From contig JAJTFA010000001.1 in the NCBI GenBank assembly GCA_021299635.1, positions 186,001 to 250,000 on the forward strand: a DNA stretch of 64,000 nucleotides. Direction: 5' to 3'. This DNA comes from Sphingobacteriales bacterium. GTDB lineage: Bacteria; Bacteroidota; Bacteroidia; UKL13-3. Shown here in pieces: positions 1 to 8,679 of the stretch. Under the pieces are notes generated by a model. That model was not told the origin of the DNA. It saw only the letters and a list, made by a program, of their open reading frames with translations, and did no database searches. The position numbers and the translations under genes are program-made. Position 1 is the stretch's first letter, and every line of letters begins with the position of its first letter.

Positions 1-593
1 CCTTGTCTGATGAGTATGGGTTCTTCTGTTGTGCAATCAATAATGGTAGAATGGGTGTATGCTCCTGGACCGCCATCAATCACAAGTGCCACCTGATTTT
101 TAAATTTATCATGTATTTCAACTGGATCGGTCATGTATTCTAAAATTTCATCTTCATGATGTATGGTTGTTACCACCAAGGGCACTCCACATTGTTCAAT
201 AATGGTTTGCGCAATGATATTATTAGGCACACGAATGCCAATTGTTTTTTTATTGCCGGTAAACCATTTGGTTACATTTTTATTGGCATCCAAAATAAAA
301 GTAAATGGCCCCGGTAAATTGTTCTTCATTAATCTGAAAACATTTTTATTTAATGGTGCAGTATATTCAGATAGATGTGATAGGTCTGCACACAATAATG
401 AGAAGTTAACCTTTTCAGGCTTTTTACCAGCTACGCGGCACATCTGTTCTATTCCTTTTTTACTATCCAGCCGACACCCCATCGCATAAATGGTATCGGT
501 AGGCAAAATGATTACACCATCTTTATCTATTATTTCAATAATTTTTTTTACGTCACGTATATTCGGGTTTTCGTTATGTAGGTGAAGCAGCAT
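1..593 (-). CDS. YrdC/YciO-family (Sua5-like) protein, 3' end cut by window
   Basis: The minus-strand frame is open from an ATG at 593 to the window edge (about 197 codons, no stop), so the C-terminus is missing. The translation has the hallmarks of the Sua5/YciO/YrdC fold: LPTDTIYAMGCRLDSKKG near residue 34, NLPGPFTFILDA, GIRVPNN, then IDGGPG and ILIRQG near the edge. Sua5/YrdC proteins make threonylcarbamoyl-AMP for tRNA t6A. The YciO branch shares the fold but its role is less certain. The AGKKPEKVNFSLLC stretch, in place of the usual KRP-type loop, leans towards YciO. The gene starts 2 bp after the SNF2 helicase stop, so the two are probably cotranscribed. Confidence 0.85.
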   Translation of the reverse strand, partial: MLLHLHNENPNIRDVKKIIEIIDKDGVIILPTDTIYAMGCRLDSKKGIEQMCRVAGKKPEKVNFSLLCADLSHLSEYTAPLNKNVFRLMKNNLPGPFTFILDANKNVTKWFTGNKKTIGIRVPNNIIAQTIIEQCGVPLVVTTIHHEDEILEYMTDPVEIHDKFKNQVALVIDGGPGAYTHSTIIDCTTEEPILIRQ

Positions 594-595
594 GT

Positions 596-3500
596 TTATG
601 ATAGCATTTCAAGAATCTCATCAATATCAATTGACTTGATAAAACTTTCTTCTGTGGTAATAATGGCGCTTGCCAGTTCCTTCTTTTTATGTTGCAATGC
701 CAGAATTTTTTCTTCAACCGTATCTTTAGAAATAAACTTATACGTAAATACAATTTTATCCTGGCCAATGCGGTGTGTGCGATCAATAGCTTGCTGCTCA
801 ACTGCGGGATTCCACCAAGGGTCAATAATAAACACATAATCTGCAGCAGTCAAATTCAGACCAACGCCTCCTGCTTTAAGCGATATGAGGAAAAACTGAA
901 TACCGGATTCTTGCTGAAAAGCCTCAACAGCCTTTTGTCTTTGTTCATTGCTCATGCTACCATCCAAATAACTGTAATTCCAACCTCTGTTGTCAAATTC
1001 GGTTCTGTAAATATCCAGCTGTTTCACAAATTGTGAAAAAAGTAACACCTTATGACCTTCTGCCTTCGCAGTTTCTGCCATGCGCATTACCTCATCAAAT
1101 TTTCCTGAAACACCTTCAAACGATTCATTGGTTAGCTTGGGATGATTGGCAATCTGACGTAGTTTAGTTAATCCCTGCAGTAAGGCAAATTGCGATTTAT
1201 TTAAACCTACTTCTTTTATAGATTTCAGAATTTCATTTCTAAAGTAAGATTTAACAGTTTCATAAGCATCTGCTTGTCCTTCACTCATATTGCAATAAAC
1301 CACCTGTTCCATTTTTGGGGGCAGTTCTTTTGCTACCTGATCTTTAGTTCTGCGCAATACAAAAGGTTTTATAATGGCCTTTAGTTGTTGCATTTTGTGT
1401 GTATCATTTGCTTTTTCAATAGGAGTAACAAATCTTTCTGTAAACGACTGAAGGCTACCAACCAAACCCGGATTGATGAATGATAGCTGACTCCAAAGCT
1501 CCTGAATACTGTTTTCAATAGGTGTGCCCGTTAATACCAGCTTGTGCGATGCTCGCAGTTGTTTAACAGCTCTTGAAGATAAGGAGTTTGGATTTTTTAT
1601 ACTTTGGCTTTCGTCAAGTATTACATAGTTAAACTTGAAGTCTTTTAAGATATCAATATCAACTCTTACTGTTCCGTATGTGGTTATGATAAGGTCATAC
1701 AATGCAAATAGCTTCGGATTCTTTTCTCGGTTAATGCCTGTATATACCAAGGTTTTAATTCCCGGTGTAAACTTTCTTGATTCCTTATGCCAGTTATAAA
1801 CCAATGAATTTGGTACAACAATAAGCGATGTTTTGTTGAATGATTTTTGCGTATCAACTGAGGATTGTGCTTCTTCCGGGTTATAGTCTGTTGATGTATC
1901 AGCATTAAATAAGCTCAACTGTGGTTTATTTTCATCACTCGTTTCTTGAAACTTCTCATTTATATCTTGTTTCTTGCCTGCTTGTTTAAATAGTTCCTTT
2001 TCTTTTTGCAAAAGGGCTAGCGTTTGGATGGTTTTACCCAGCCCCATATCATCGGCAAGACAACCACCAAATCCATTTTCCTTTAAAAAATAAAACCAGT
2101 CAAATCCTGCTTTTTGATAAGGCCTAAGTTCTCCTTTGAACTGTTCAGGCATTGGCATCTCTTTTATTTCCTCTCCATAGGCCTTTATTTTTTGCAGCTT
2201 ATCACTTAATCTCAAATAACGGCCACCATCATTAGTTAACTCCTCAATAAGGCCTATGTGATGTTTTTCAAGGCGAATCTCCTCTTCTAAGCTTGAGAAC
2301 TCAAGCATGCCTGCAAGATTACCAAACCATTCATCGGGTATAACTGCAATCAAACCATTTGGCAAAATAAATTCACGCTTGCCTTTCAGGATGTTCTCCT
2401 TTAAAGCAAGAAATGGAAACGTAAATTCACCAAAAGTTACATTCGCCTTAATATCAAACCAGTCCTTCTGCTCTTTAACCTCCAGTTTAATTTCTCTATT
2501 TCCTATAAAGTATTTGTTGAACTCATCGCTTTGTTCAATTGAAATACCTTTCTCAGTTAAAAGATTCGCATAATCATTCATCCACTCCAGAAATTCATAT
2601 TTATTGGTGGTTTCCAGTGGAATTAACTGTTCTGCTATTTGGGCAATACCTTTAGCATGCAGCGTGAAATAAGCCCCACTTAACTGCTTTAGCCCAAGTG
2701 TCTCTATTTGATTCTTTTGCTCTTCTTCAAATTTTCTATCTCTCCTGATTCGTCTGAATAGATAGTTATCTCCTTTTTTCTCAACAAGGGCGCACACGTT
2801 ATCCTGGGTTCCATATTCAAAAACTGCATTATTGTAGTTGAATGTAAGTTTTAATGAAACATTATCTCCTTCATATGGCTGAACCTTTAAAACAGATTTA
2901 CCGGTAGTTTTTTCAGTCATTATCTGAAATCCCTCAGCATACACATCATATTTCTCTACCAAATGAGCAACAAATTTATTGAAGTAATTTTCCTCTGCAT
3001 TTTTAGCTATTTGAATAAAGCGTTTGTTTAAAAAGGGTTGTAGCTTTTTGCCGTCTATTTCCTTTTCAAAGTCAAACAGAACCTGATTTAAAAGCATCCA
3101 TGCCGGTTGATTGCTTATAATTTGTGAGCCTTTGTACATAAACTCAACCCTTTCGCCTTTAAATTTAATGGTAGGGAAATAACGCGTTCCTTCCTCATTG
3201 CGTCTGAAATGGAAAAGTACAGAGGCCTTTTCGTCAGCAACTGTAATACTCTGCGAAGTAGGATTATTATCGTTGCCCATTCTATAAATGGTTTTACCCC
3301 TTAGCAGATTCAGTGCCTTATTCAGTCTCTGTTCTATGTATGGCCTAATTCTGTCATTGAAGAGCTCTTTAGAACAATATTTTTCATTGGTAAAGAACTC
3401 AGCAGTTTTAATTTTCTTTTTACCATCGGTGTAAAATTTCCTGAAAACATGGTCATCATCCAACTCATCCAGTATTTTAATAATTTCTTCATCTTGTACA

Positions 3501-3673
3501 TCAATATTATTGCTGAAATAGGATGAGGTTTTTGAGAAAATACGCTGATGAGTAAGCGTAAATTTGCCCAGGCTGTTTTTTTGTACCACATGCGGTTCAA
3601 TTATACATCCCAGATATGGGTGGTTTATAAGTGTATAAACCAAATCAAATGGTTGTGTATTTACAACGAGCAA
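596..3673 (-). CDS. SNF2-family DEAD/DEAH helicase (HepA/RapA-like architecture)
   Basis: A 1025-residue Swi2/Snf2 ATPase. The first ~500 residues are a bacterial SNF2-associated region without a motif I can name. The motor follows: Walker A ADDMGLGKTIQTL near 540-550, DESQ (motif II) near 687, LTGTPIENS (motif III) near 714, and the second RecA lobe with LKAGGVGLNL, DPWWNPAVEQQA and IDRTHRIGQ near 930-970. Such proteins move along duplex DNA and remodel protein-DNA complexes; the target is unknown here. The frame opens at a TTG (3673) and the first internal ATG lies beyond residue 130, so the TTG start is likely but not proven. The downstream gene begins 2 bp after the stop. Confidence 0.93.
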   Translation of the reverse strand: MLVVNTQPFDLVYTLINHPYLGCIIEPHVVQKNSLGKFTLTHQRIFSKTSSYFSNNIDVQDEEIIKILDELDDDHVFRKFYTDGKKKIKTAEFFTNEKYCSKELFNDRIRPYIEQRLNKALNLLRGKTIYRMGNDNNPTSQSITVADEKASVLFHFRRNEEGTRYFPTIKFKGERVEFMYKGSQIISNQPAWMLLNQVLFDFEKEIDGKKLQPFLNKRFIQIAKNAEENYFNKFVAHLVEKYDVYAEGFQIMTEKTTGKSVLKVQPYEGDNVSLKLTFNYNNAVFEYGTQDNVCALVEKKGDNYLFRRIRRDRKFEEEQKNQIETLGLKQLSGAYFTLHAKGIAQIAEQLIPLETTNKYEFLEWMNDYANLLTEKGISIEQSDEFNKYFIGNREIKLEVKEQKDWFDIKANVTFGEFTFPFLALKENILKGKREFILPNGLIAVIPDEWFGNLAGMLEFSSLEEEIRLEKHHIGLIEELTNDGGRYLRLSDKLQKIKAYGEEIKEMPMPEQFKGELRPYQKAGFDWFYFLKENGFGGCLADDMGLGKTIQTLALLQKEKELFKQAGKKQDINEKFQETSDENKPQLSLFNADTSTDYNPEEAQSSVDTQKSFNKTSLIVVPNSLVYNWHKESRKFTPGIKTLVYTGINREKNPKLFALYDLIITTYGTVRVDIDILKDFKFNYVILDESQSIKNPNSLSSRAVKQLRASHKLVLTGTPIENSIQELWSQLSFINPGLVGSLQSFTERFVTPIEKANDTHKMQQLKAIIKPFVLRRTKDQVAKELPPKMEQVVYCNMSEGQADAYETVKSYFRNEILKSIKEVGLNKSQFALLQGLTKLRQIANHPKLTNESFEGVSGKFDEVMRMAETAKAEGHKVLLFSQFVKQLDIYRTEFDNRGWNYSYLDGSMSNEQRQKAVEAFQQESGIQFFLISLKAGGVGLNLTAADYVFIIDPWWNPAVEQQAIDRTHRIGQDKIVFTYKFISKDTVEEKILALQHKKKELASAIITTEESFIKSIDIDEILEMLS

Positions 3674-3742
3674 AATTATCCCAGATAAATGGGAGTAAAG
3701 TTATTGATTTGGATTGTATAAAGAAAATTTAACAGCAAAAAT

Positions 3743-4540
3743 TTAAAAGGATATTTCCCCTTTAAATACACATTCCGCAGGCCCCTCAAGCCATATATCT
3801 TTAAAGGATACAGGATTTTGGCAGTAACTAAAGGTAACTGCTAGTTTACCCCCTGGGGTTTCAACTTCTGTGCGATAATTACCTTCTGAGTAATTATTAA
3901 ATAAAGCAGAGCACAATACAGCAGCGGTAACACCTGTTCCACAGCTTAGTGTTTCATCTTCTACACCTCTCTCAAACGTTCGCATACTAATTTCATTGGG
4001 TTGTGTAGAGTTAATAAAATTAACATTAATACCTTCATTATTAAATTCAGAATTGTGCCTGATGGTCTTAGCCAATTTAATCAGGTTTAATTCAGCTACA
4101 GGTATACTTGTAAATGAGACATAATGAGGGGAACCTGTATTTAGCACAAAATCATGTTCATTTCTGACGGAAATGGATTTTACATCCTGCATTTTCAGTT
4201 TAACAAGCGGAGGATGAATGATGGCTTCATGCCAACCATCTGTCGCCATAAATCTTGTATTTGCTGAAACTATTTGCTGATGAAATGCGTACGCTGCAAT
4301 GCAGCGACCGCCATTGCCACACATGCTACTTTCTCGGCCATCGCTATTAAAATACTTCATAAAAAAATCTCCATCAGTTTGCGGTTGGAGTAGTATGAGG
4401 CCATCGGCTCCTATGCCAAACTTTCTGTTACAAAGGCGAGCAATTAGAGAGATGTTCTTAGATGGAAATTGAAGGTTACGGTCGTCAATGATGATGAAGT
4501 CATTACCTGCACCTTGGTATTTGTGAAACTCAGAAATCAA
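3743..4540 (-). CDS. dapF: Diaminopimelate epimerase
   Basis: This enzyme converts LL- to meso-diaminopimelate for lysine and peptidoglycan synthesis. Length (265 residues) is normal. The N-terminus FHKYQGAGNDFIIID is the family signature. Both catalytic cysteines are present: C74 in SSMCGNGGRC and C200 in LSCGTGVTAA. The start is a TTG at 4540, inside a TTGA junction where the TGA of the upstream membrane-protein gene (4537-5403) overlaps by 4 bp. No ATG is available near the conserved N-terminus, so translational coupling to the upstream gene is likely. Confidence 0.96.
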   Translation of the reverse strand: MISEFHKYQGAGNDFIIIDDRNLQFPSKNISLIARLCNRKFGIGADGLILLQPQTDGDFFMKYFNSDGRESSMCGNGGRCIAAYAFHQQIVSANTRFMATDGWHEAIIHPPLVKLKMQDVKSISVRNEHDFVLNTGSPHYVSFTSIPVAELNLIKLAKTIRHNSEFNNEGINVNFINSTQPNEISMRTFERGVEDETLSCGTGVTAAVLCSALFNNYSEGNYRTEVETPGGKLAVTFSYCQNPVSFKDIWLEGPAECVFKGEISF

Positions 4541-5403
4541 AATTTATGAAATTCGTTGTCTTTGATAAGTTTTGCGGAAAAGCCATCCTTGAGTTTAAGC
4601 GAGATGTCTTTCTTTTCTATGTATAAGCTTATTGAATATGGTTTATCTAAACCATACAGCACTAATTTCTTCCCATTAAAACTATATCCTTTAAAGTTCA
4701 CAGGTGATTTCCAAAATTCAACCAATACAGGATTATCTGAATGCAACTTACCTTGAGAGATTCTTGAGTAGGTAAGATTGGTAATACTATCGTTGTTCAT
4801 TGAATCTGCCCTGCTCTTTACAACCTTGAAGCGCAGCTCATACACTTCTTTTTCTATAGGGGCCAGAAAAGTATCGTGCAACAATATATCAGCTTTCAAC
4901 TTATTGTTTGGAATTGTTTTTTTATCTTTAGTATTAGTAGATACAGATGCAGTTTTATGGTCGTAACTAAGCAACGCATCTTCTAGCTCTATGTCTTCAG
5001 GTTGGGTAATGATGCTACTTGACTGCGATTCATTATTTGGCTTGTTGCCAAATACAGGCAGCTTATCCCATAACTTTCGCTCTTTCTGCTTATAATGTTT
5101 TTCCAGAGATTCGTTTGATAACTTGAGCTTTTCGTTGTTGATGTAATAATTAATAGTAAGGGCAAGACCTGTAACTGAAATTAGTAAATACATTGCAGAA
5201 AGAAGTTTGTTATTTAATGAAGTTTCTTCGCTAACACCAACTGAATTTTTCAATTGAGCCGCTCTATTCTTTTTATATTCATTAAAAGCACTTCTGAGGT
5301 TGGCATCCTCTGACAATTTTTCCACGAAACTATTTTTATCCGATTCAGACAGTTCGTCTCTCAGATACTTTTCAAAATAATATTGATGCTTGTCGTGGCC
5401 CAT
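4537..5403 (-). CDS. Uncharacterised single-pass membrane protein upstream of dapF
   Basis: 288 residues that I do not recognise. The N-terminal ~60 residues are charged and helical (HQYYFEKYLRDELSESDK), resembling the small N-terminal domain of Bacteroidota anti-sigma-like proteins but without zinc-ligand cysteines. One membrane segment lies at about 68-88 (SAMYLLISVTGLALTINYY). A helical Lys/Glu-rich stretch follows, and a beta-rich C-terminal domain likely faces the periplasm. Its stop overlaps the dapF start by 4 bp, so the two are coupled in translation. Nothing in the sequence ties it to lysine synthesis. A role as a sensor or scaffold would be a guess. Confidence 0.8.
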   Translation of the reverse strand: MGHDKHQYYFEKYLRDELSESDKNSFVEKLSEDANLRSAFNEYKKNRAAQLKNSVGVSEETSLNNKLLSAMYLLISVTGLALTINYYINNEKLKLSNESLEKHYKQKERKLWDKLPVFGNKPNNESQSSSIITQPEDIELEDALLSYDHKTASVSTNTKDKKTIPNNKLKADILLHDTFLAPIEKEVYELRFKVVKSRADSMNNDSITNLTYSRISQGKLHSDNPVLVEFWKSPVNFKGYSFNGKKLVLYGLDKPYSISLYIEKKDISLKLKDGFSAKLIKDNEFHKF

Positions 5404-5537
5404 GTAATCAACAAATTTGCAGTATTTTTTCTAATCTACACAATTCAAGACCTTCTTTTTTCGTTTGGAGTTGCAATATAAATCACATTGGCTTGGAACA
5501 ATTTTTGCCAATAATTCAAAAAAATTCGAGAAAAAGT

Positions 5538-7010
5538 ATGTTGAAACGGTACATTACATTTTTTGCTGTTGCGGCTCTGGGTGGCCTAACAGCACTAGGA
5601 ATCAGCAAATTATTCTCCGATTCGCAAGGAACGGTATTGCAGCAAGAAAGAATGGCACGATTTGCCGGCTTGAGTGAGTCCTCTACACGCCCGGATTTTG
5701 TAGAAGTAGCTGATTTAGTGACACCTACGGTTGTTCACATCATTACCCAAGTGGAGTCTCAACAAGTTGAAAGTCAGCGAGAAATAAATCCTTTTGACTT
5801 TTTTCATGGTCCCGGTTTTAGGTTTGAGATGCCGGAGTCAGGCCCACGCTCAGGTTCCGGTTCAGGAGTGATTATCAGTCAGGATGGTTATGTGGTAACC
5901 AATAATCACGTAATCGAAGGGGCCAGTAAAATCAAGGTTATTTTAAATGATAAGCGCCAATACGATGCAGATTTAATAGGCAGAGACCCTAATACAGATC
6001 TAGCCCTTCTTAGAATAGATGAAAAGAACCTTCCATACGCATTGGTTGGCAATTCTGACGATGTAAAAGTTGGGCAGTGGGTGCTTGCAGTTGGAAATCC
6101 TTTTAATCTCACCTCAACTGTTACCGCAGGTATTGTAAGCGCAAAGGGCCGAAACTTAAATTTGTTAAAAGACCCTAGAAGAGCGGAAACTCAATATTCC
6201 ATTGAATCTTTTATTCAAACAGACGCAGCGGTTAACCCTGGCAATAGCGGAGGCGCTTTGGTAAGTTCAGATGGTAAGCTGGTTGGTATTAACACAGCTA
6301 TTGCTTCTCAAACGGGTGCATATTCAGGCTACTCCTTTGCAGTCCCATCAAACCTTATGAAAAAAATTATTGAAGATCTTTTAAAATATGGCGAAGTACA
6401 GCGCGGATTTTTAGGCGTACAGATTGCGGATGTGAATGCTGAATTGGCAGATAAAGAAGGTTTAAAAGAAGTGAGAGGGGTGTTTATTGCAAAAGTTAAC
6501 CCAAATAGTGCTGCTGAAGACGCAGGATTAAAGGATAAAGATGTTATTTTGAGTATTGATGATGTAAAAGTAAACTCTTCCTCAGAGTTGCAGGAACAAG
6601 TTGGAAAACGCAATCCGGGAGATAAGTTAAAACTTATAGTTTCAAGGGATAGTAAGGAAAAAATATTTTTTGTAACACTTAAAAGCAGGGATGGTAAAAC
6701 AACTTTAGATGTGGAAGAGAAAAAAGATTTTAACAAGGTACTTGATGCCGAGTTTGAATCAATCAGCAGAGATGAGCGTTTGAAGTTGAAGATATCAGGT
6801 GGTGTTAAGGTGAAAAAAGTGGGTTCAAATAGTATTTTGAAAAAAGCCGGAATACCAGATGGCTTTGTTCTAACCGCTATTGATAAAACACCAATAAATA
6901 CCACAATAGAGGTTAAAAAGTTATTGGAAGACAAAAAGGGCGGTGTATTGATTGAGGGTATTAATCCCGATGGCTCCCGCGGATATTACGGATTTGGGAT
7001 AGAGAAGTAG
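5538..7010 (+). CDS. HtrA/DegP-type periplasmic serine protease with two PDZ domains
   Basis: A Do-family (S1C) protease and chaperone for misfolded envelope proteins; 490 residues from the ATG at 5538. An in-frame TTG at 5493 would add 15 residues ahead of the signal anchor and is less likely. The signal anchor spans residues ~5-22. The catalytic triad is complete: H124 in VVTNNHVIEG, D154 in PNTDLALLRI and S237 in NPGNSGGALV. PDZ1 covers about 285-375. A shorter, divergent PDZ2 runs from about 405 to the end. The gene is convergent with methylmalonyl-CoA epimerase and the two stop codons abut without a spacer. Confidence 0.95.
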   Translation: MLKRYITFFAVAALGGLTALGISKLFSDSQGTVLQQERMARFAGLSESSTRPDFVEVADLVTPTVVHIITQVESQQVESQREINPFDFFHGPGFRFEMPESGPRSGSGSGVIISQDGYVVTNNHVIEGASKIKVILNDKRQYDADLIGRDPNTDLALLRIDEKNLPYALVGNSDDVKVGQWVLAVGNPFNLTSTVTAGIVSAKGRNLNLLKDPRRAETQYSIESFIQTDAAVNPGNSGGALVSSDGKLVGINTAIASQTGAYSGYSFAVPSNLMKKIIEDLLKYGEVQRGFLGVQIADVNAELADKEGLKEVRGVFIAKVNPNSAAEDAGLKDKDVILSIDDVKVNSSSELQEQVGKRNPGDKLKLIVSRDSKEKIFFVTLKSRDGKTTLDVEEKKDFNKVLDAEFESISRDERLKLKISGGVKVKKVGSNSILKKAGIPDGFVLTAIDKTPINTTIEVKKLLEDKKGGVLIEGINPDGSRGYYGFGIEK

Positions 7011-7415
7011 CTATTTGATTTCCTGGCAAAGTTCTATCAATACCCCATTGGTTGATTTCGGATGAAGGAAGGCAATCAGTTTATTATCTGCTCCTTTTTT
7101 TGGATACTCATTTATAAACTGAAAGCCTTCTTTTTTTAGCCTTTCCATCTCTGTTGAAATATCATCAACTTCATAGGCTACATGATGCATTCCTTCCCCC
7201 TTTTTTTCAATAAATTTTGCAATTGCACTATCAGGGGAGGTTGACTCTAGTAGTTCAATTTTATTAGGACCAATTTGATAGAAGATGGTTTTTACATGCT
7301 CACTCTCTACCACTTCTGTTTTATAAGGTTCACCTTGGAATAATGCATTAAACAGAGTCATCGAATTTTCTGCATTTTTAACGGCAATGCCTATATGTTC
7401 TATTTTATTAAACAT
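7011..7415 (-). CDS. mce: Methylmalonyl-CoA epimerase
   Basis: A vicinal-oxygen-chelate enzyme that interconverts (R)- and (S)-methylmalonyl-CoA between propionyl-CoA carboxylase and the B12-dependent mutase. Its 134 residues are typical. The metal ligands of the family are visible: H7 (IEHIGIAV), H78 (GMHHVAYEV) and E128 (VLIELCQ), with E54 in IELLES. It stands alone, without mutase or carboxylase genes beside it. A TACATTTG box lies only 4 bp upstream of the ATG, which would suggest a leaderless or near-leaderless mRNA. Confidence 0.95.
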   Translation of the reverse strand: MFNKIEHIGIAVKNAENSMTLFNALFQGEPYKTEVVESEHVKTIFYQIGPNKIELLESTSPDSAIAKFIEKKGEGMHHVAYEVDDISTEMERLKKEGFQFINEYPKKGADNKLIAFLHPKSTNGVLIELCQEIK

Positions 7416-7419
7416 AACA

Positions 7420-7427
7420 CAAATGTA
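7420..7427 (-). promoter_or_regulatory. Possible -7 box for methylmalonyl-CoA epimerase
   Basis: Read on the minus strand the bases are TACATTTG, an exact match to the Bacteroidota -7 consensus TAnnTTTG. It ends 4 bp before the ATG. No TTTG is seen at the expected -33 distance, so this call rests on one short motif. Confidence 0.35.
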
Positions 7428-7455
7428 AAGAATGTAGATTAACTAAAATAACAGT

Positions 7456-7848
7456 CTACTTGTTTGCCATTTTTGCATCGAACCTTATCGGTGAAAACCA
7501 ATACAGCATCATAATGCGCGCATAACGGTAGGTGAGCGGAGAAGCCAGTATAAATGCGGGAATGATAATGGCCATATAAACCCAGAAATCCGGGTCATTA
7601 AGCAAAATTAACGTGGCGCCACCCAGTATTATTAAAATAGCACAGGATATGGCATAGCTTACGTACATGGCCCCCCAATAGAAGCCGGGCTCAATTTCAA
7701 AGTGCAGTTTACAAACCGGGCAGTCGGCAAACATTTCAGTGAATTTAAATGAGAATGCAGGTTTTGAGAACATTTTACCACTTTGGCATCGCGGACATTT
7801 ACCTTTAATCATGGCATGCCATTTACCCGGGGTGTACTTGTCGCACAT
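7456..7848 (-). CDS. DUF983 family zinc-ribbon membrane protein
   Basis: 130 residues. An N-terminal zinc ribbon (GKCPRCQSGKMF ... ADCPVCKLHF) is followed by two membrane helices at about 60-80 and 88-108. This is the DUF983 layout, a family often found with heme-copper oxidase genes. It is the last gene of the oxidase locus and its ATG directly follows the stop of the CPMC protein gene (TAA then ATG, no spacer). A role in oxidase assembly or metal handling is inferred from position only. Confidence 0.85.
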   Translation of the reverse strand: MCDKYTPGKWHAMIKGKCPRCQSGKMFSKPAFSFKFTEMFADCPVCKLHFEIEPGFYWGAMYVSYAISCAILIILGGATLILLNDPDFWVYMAIIIPAFILASPLTYRYARIMMLYWFSPIRFDAKMANK

Positions 7849-8097
7849 TTATAGAGAGGCTAATTTTTTTCTTTTCTGTATGCGAGCGTTGCGATACCAA
7901 ATGATGCCGAATATAGCTGCTATGGTATATGGTAAAGCAAGTAAATACAAAATACCATTGTTGAGTGAACTTCCAACCGAAGAGCCATTATCTCTTGCAC
8001 TGCTTAAAGCTGTTTTACACATAGGGCATTGTGCGAGTAAATCTTGGCTTAACAAAATCATACTTAAGATGGTGATTATTATGATTGCTTTTTTCAT
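7849..8097 (-). CDS. Small exported or membrane CPMC-motif protein in oxidase locus
   Basis: 82 residues from the ATG at 8097; an upstream in-frame start would only add a poor leader. A signal-like segment MKKAIIIITILSMILLSQ ends at LLAQ. It is followed at once by CPMC, then a Ser/Gly linker, one membrane helix (about 48-68) and a basic tail (YRNARIQKRKK). A CxxC just outside the membrane next to SCO and DUF420 genes suggests a thiol or copper-transfer helper for the oxidase. That is inference from context, as I know of no assigned function. Confidence 0.75.
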   Translation of the reverse strand: MKKAIIIITILSMILLSQDLLAQCPMCKTALSSARDNGSSVGSSLNNGILYLLALPYTIAAIFGIIWYRNARIQKRKKLASL

Positions 8098-8142
8098 ATG
8101 AGCAAATATAGAGAGATTATAAAAATACCTCAATGATTAAAG

Positions 8143-8679
8143 TCAGAAAGTATAGAAAGGAGCAATCATCAGGTAAACCACAACTCCAGTAATAGTGACA
8201 TATAACCAAATAGGGAAGGTAAATCGAACTAATTTTTTATGTTTCTCTACATTCAAATGTAAGCCGTGATAGAATGACATGAGCACAAGCGGTAAAACCA
8301 ATGCTGCAAGGATAATATGTGAGGTTAGTATAACCAGGTAGTAAGGCCTCCAAGGGCTATCAGCAGGGTAGGTTGTATTGTCTACAAAAAAATGAAACAA
8401 CACATAACTCACTAGAAAAATGCTGGAAAGAATGAACGTAACAATATTGATTGTTTTATGTGTGCTGATTTTCTTCTGCTTGATGAAGTAAAGAGATAGC
8501 AGCAATAAAATGCTGCACATGGCATTAATAAATGCATTTAATTTAGGAAGGAAATATGCGAAAGAGGGCACCACTTCAGGTCTTGGTAAAACCTTTCGGT
8601 TTAGAATAACCACAGCGGCAAGGACCACAATGGATAGAATCATCACAATTCTAAAAAATAACTTATCGTTATTGAGCAT
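8143..8679 (-). CDS. DUF420 family membrane protein (CtaM/YozB-like oxidase assembly factor)
   Basis: 178 residues from the ATG at 8679 (MLNNDKLFF). Longer starts at 8700 or 8760 are possible but lie deeper inside the SCO gene. Five hydrophobic helices are visible with conserved polar points: LPKLNAFINAMCS, VLFHFFVDN, LTSHIILAA and FYHGLHLNVEKHKK. This pattern fits DUF420. The family member CtaM is needed for maturation of some aa3 oxidases in Gram-positive bacteria. The start overlaps the SCO stop by 11 bp, and the gene sits between SCO and the CPMC protein. Confidence 0.87.
   Translation of the reverse strand: MLNNDKLFFRIVMILSIVVLAAVVILNRKVLPRPEVVPSFAYFLPKLNAFINAMCSILLLLSLYFIKQKKISTHKTINIVTFILSSIFLVSYVLFHFFVDNTTYPADSPWRPYYLVILTSHIILAALVLPLVLMSFYHGLHLNVEKHKKLVRFTFPIWLYVTITGVVVYLMIAPFYTF

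Noticed and set aside
163-489. A plus-strand open frame of 108 codons at the window start
   Set aside because: The minus strand here encodes a clear YrdC/YciO-fold protein; the plus frame is its shadow.
3671-3678. A TAATTTTG -7 box (minus strand) at the SNF2 helicase start
   Set aside because: It overlaps the TTG start codon itself, so it cannot drive the full-length frame with a leader, and no -33 element is present. A start further inside could revive it.
3678-3693. Short inverted repeat (TCCCA ... TGGGA) upstream of the helicase
   Set aside because: Five-base arms around six bases are expected by chance at this length and AT content.
6329-6934. A 201-codon open frame on the minus strand inside the HtrA gene
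   Set aside because: It lies wholly opposite a gene with a complete catalytic triad. It is Ser/Phe/Leu-rich, as expected for an antisense shadow, and has no recognisable domain or start signal.
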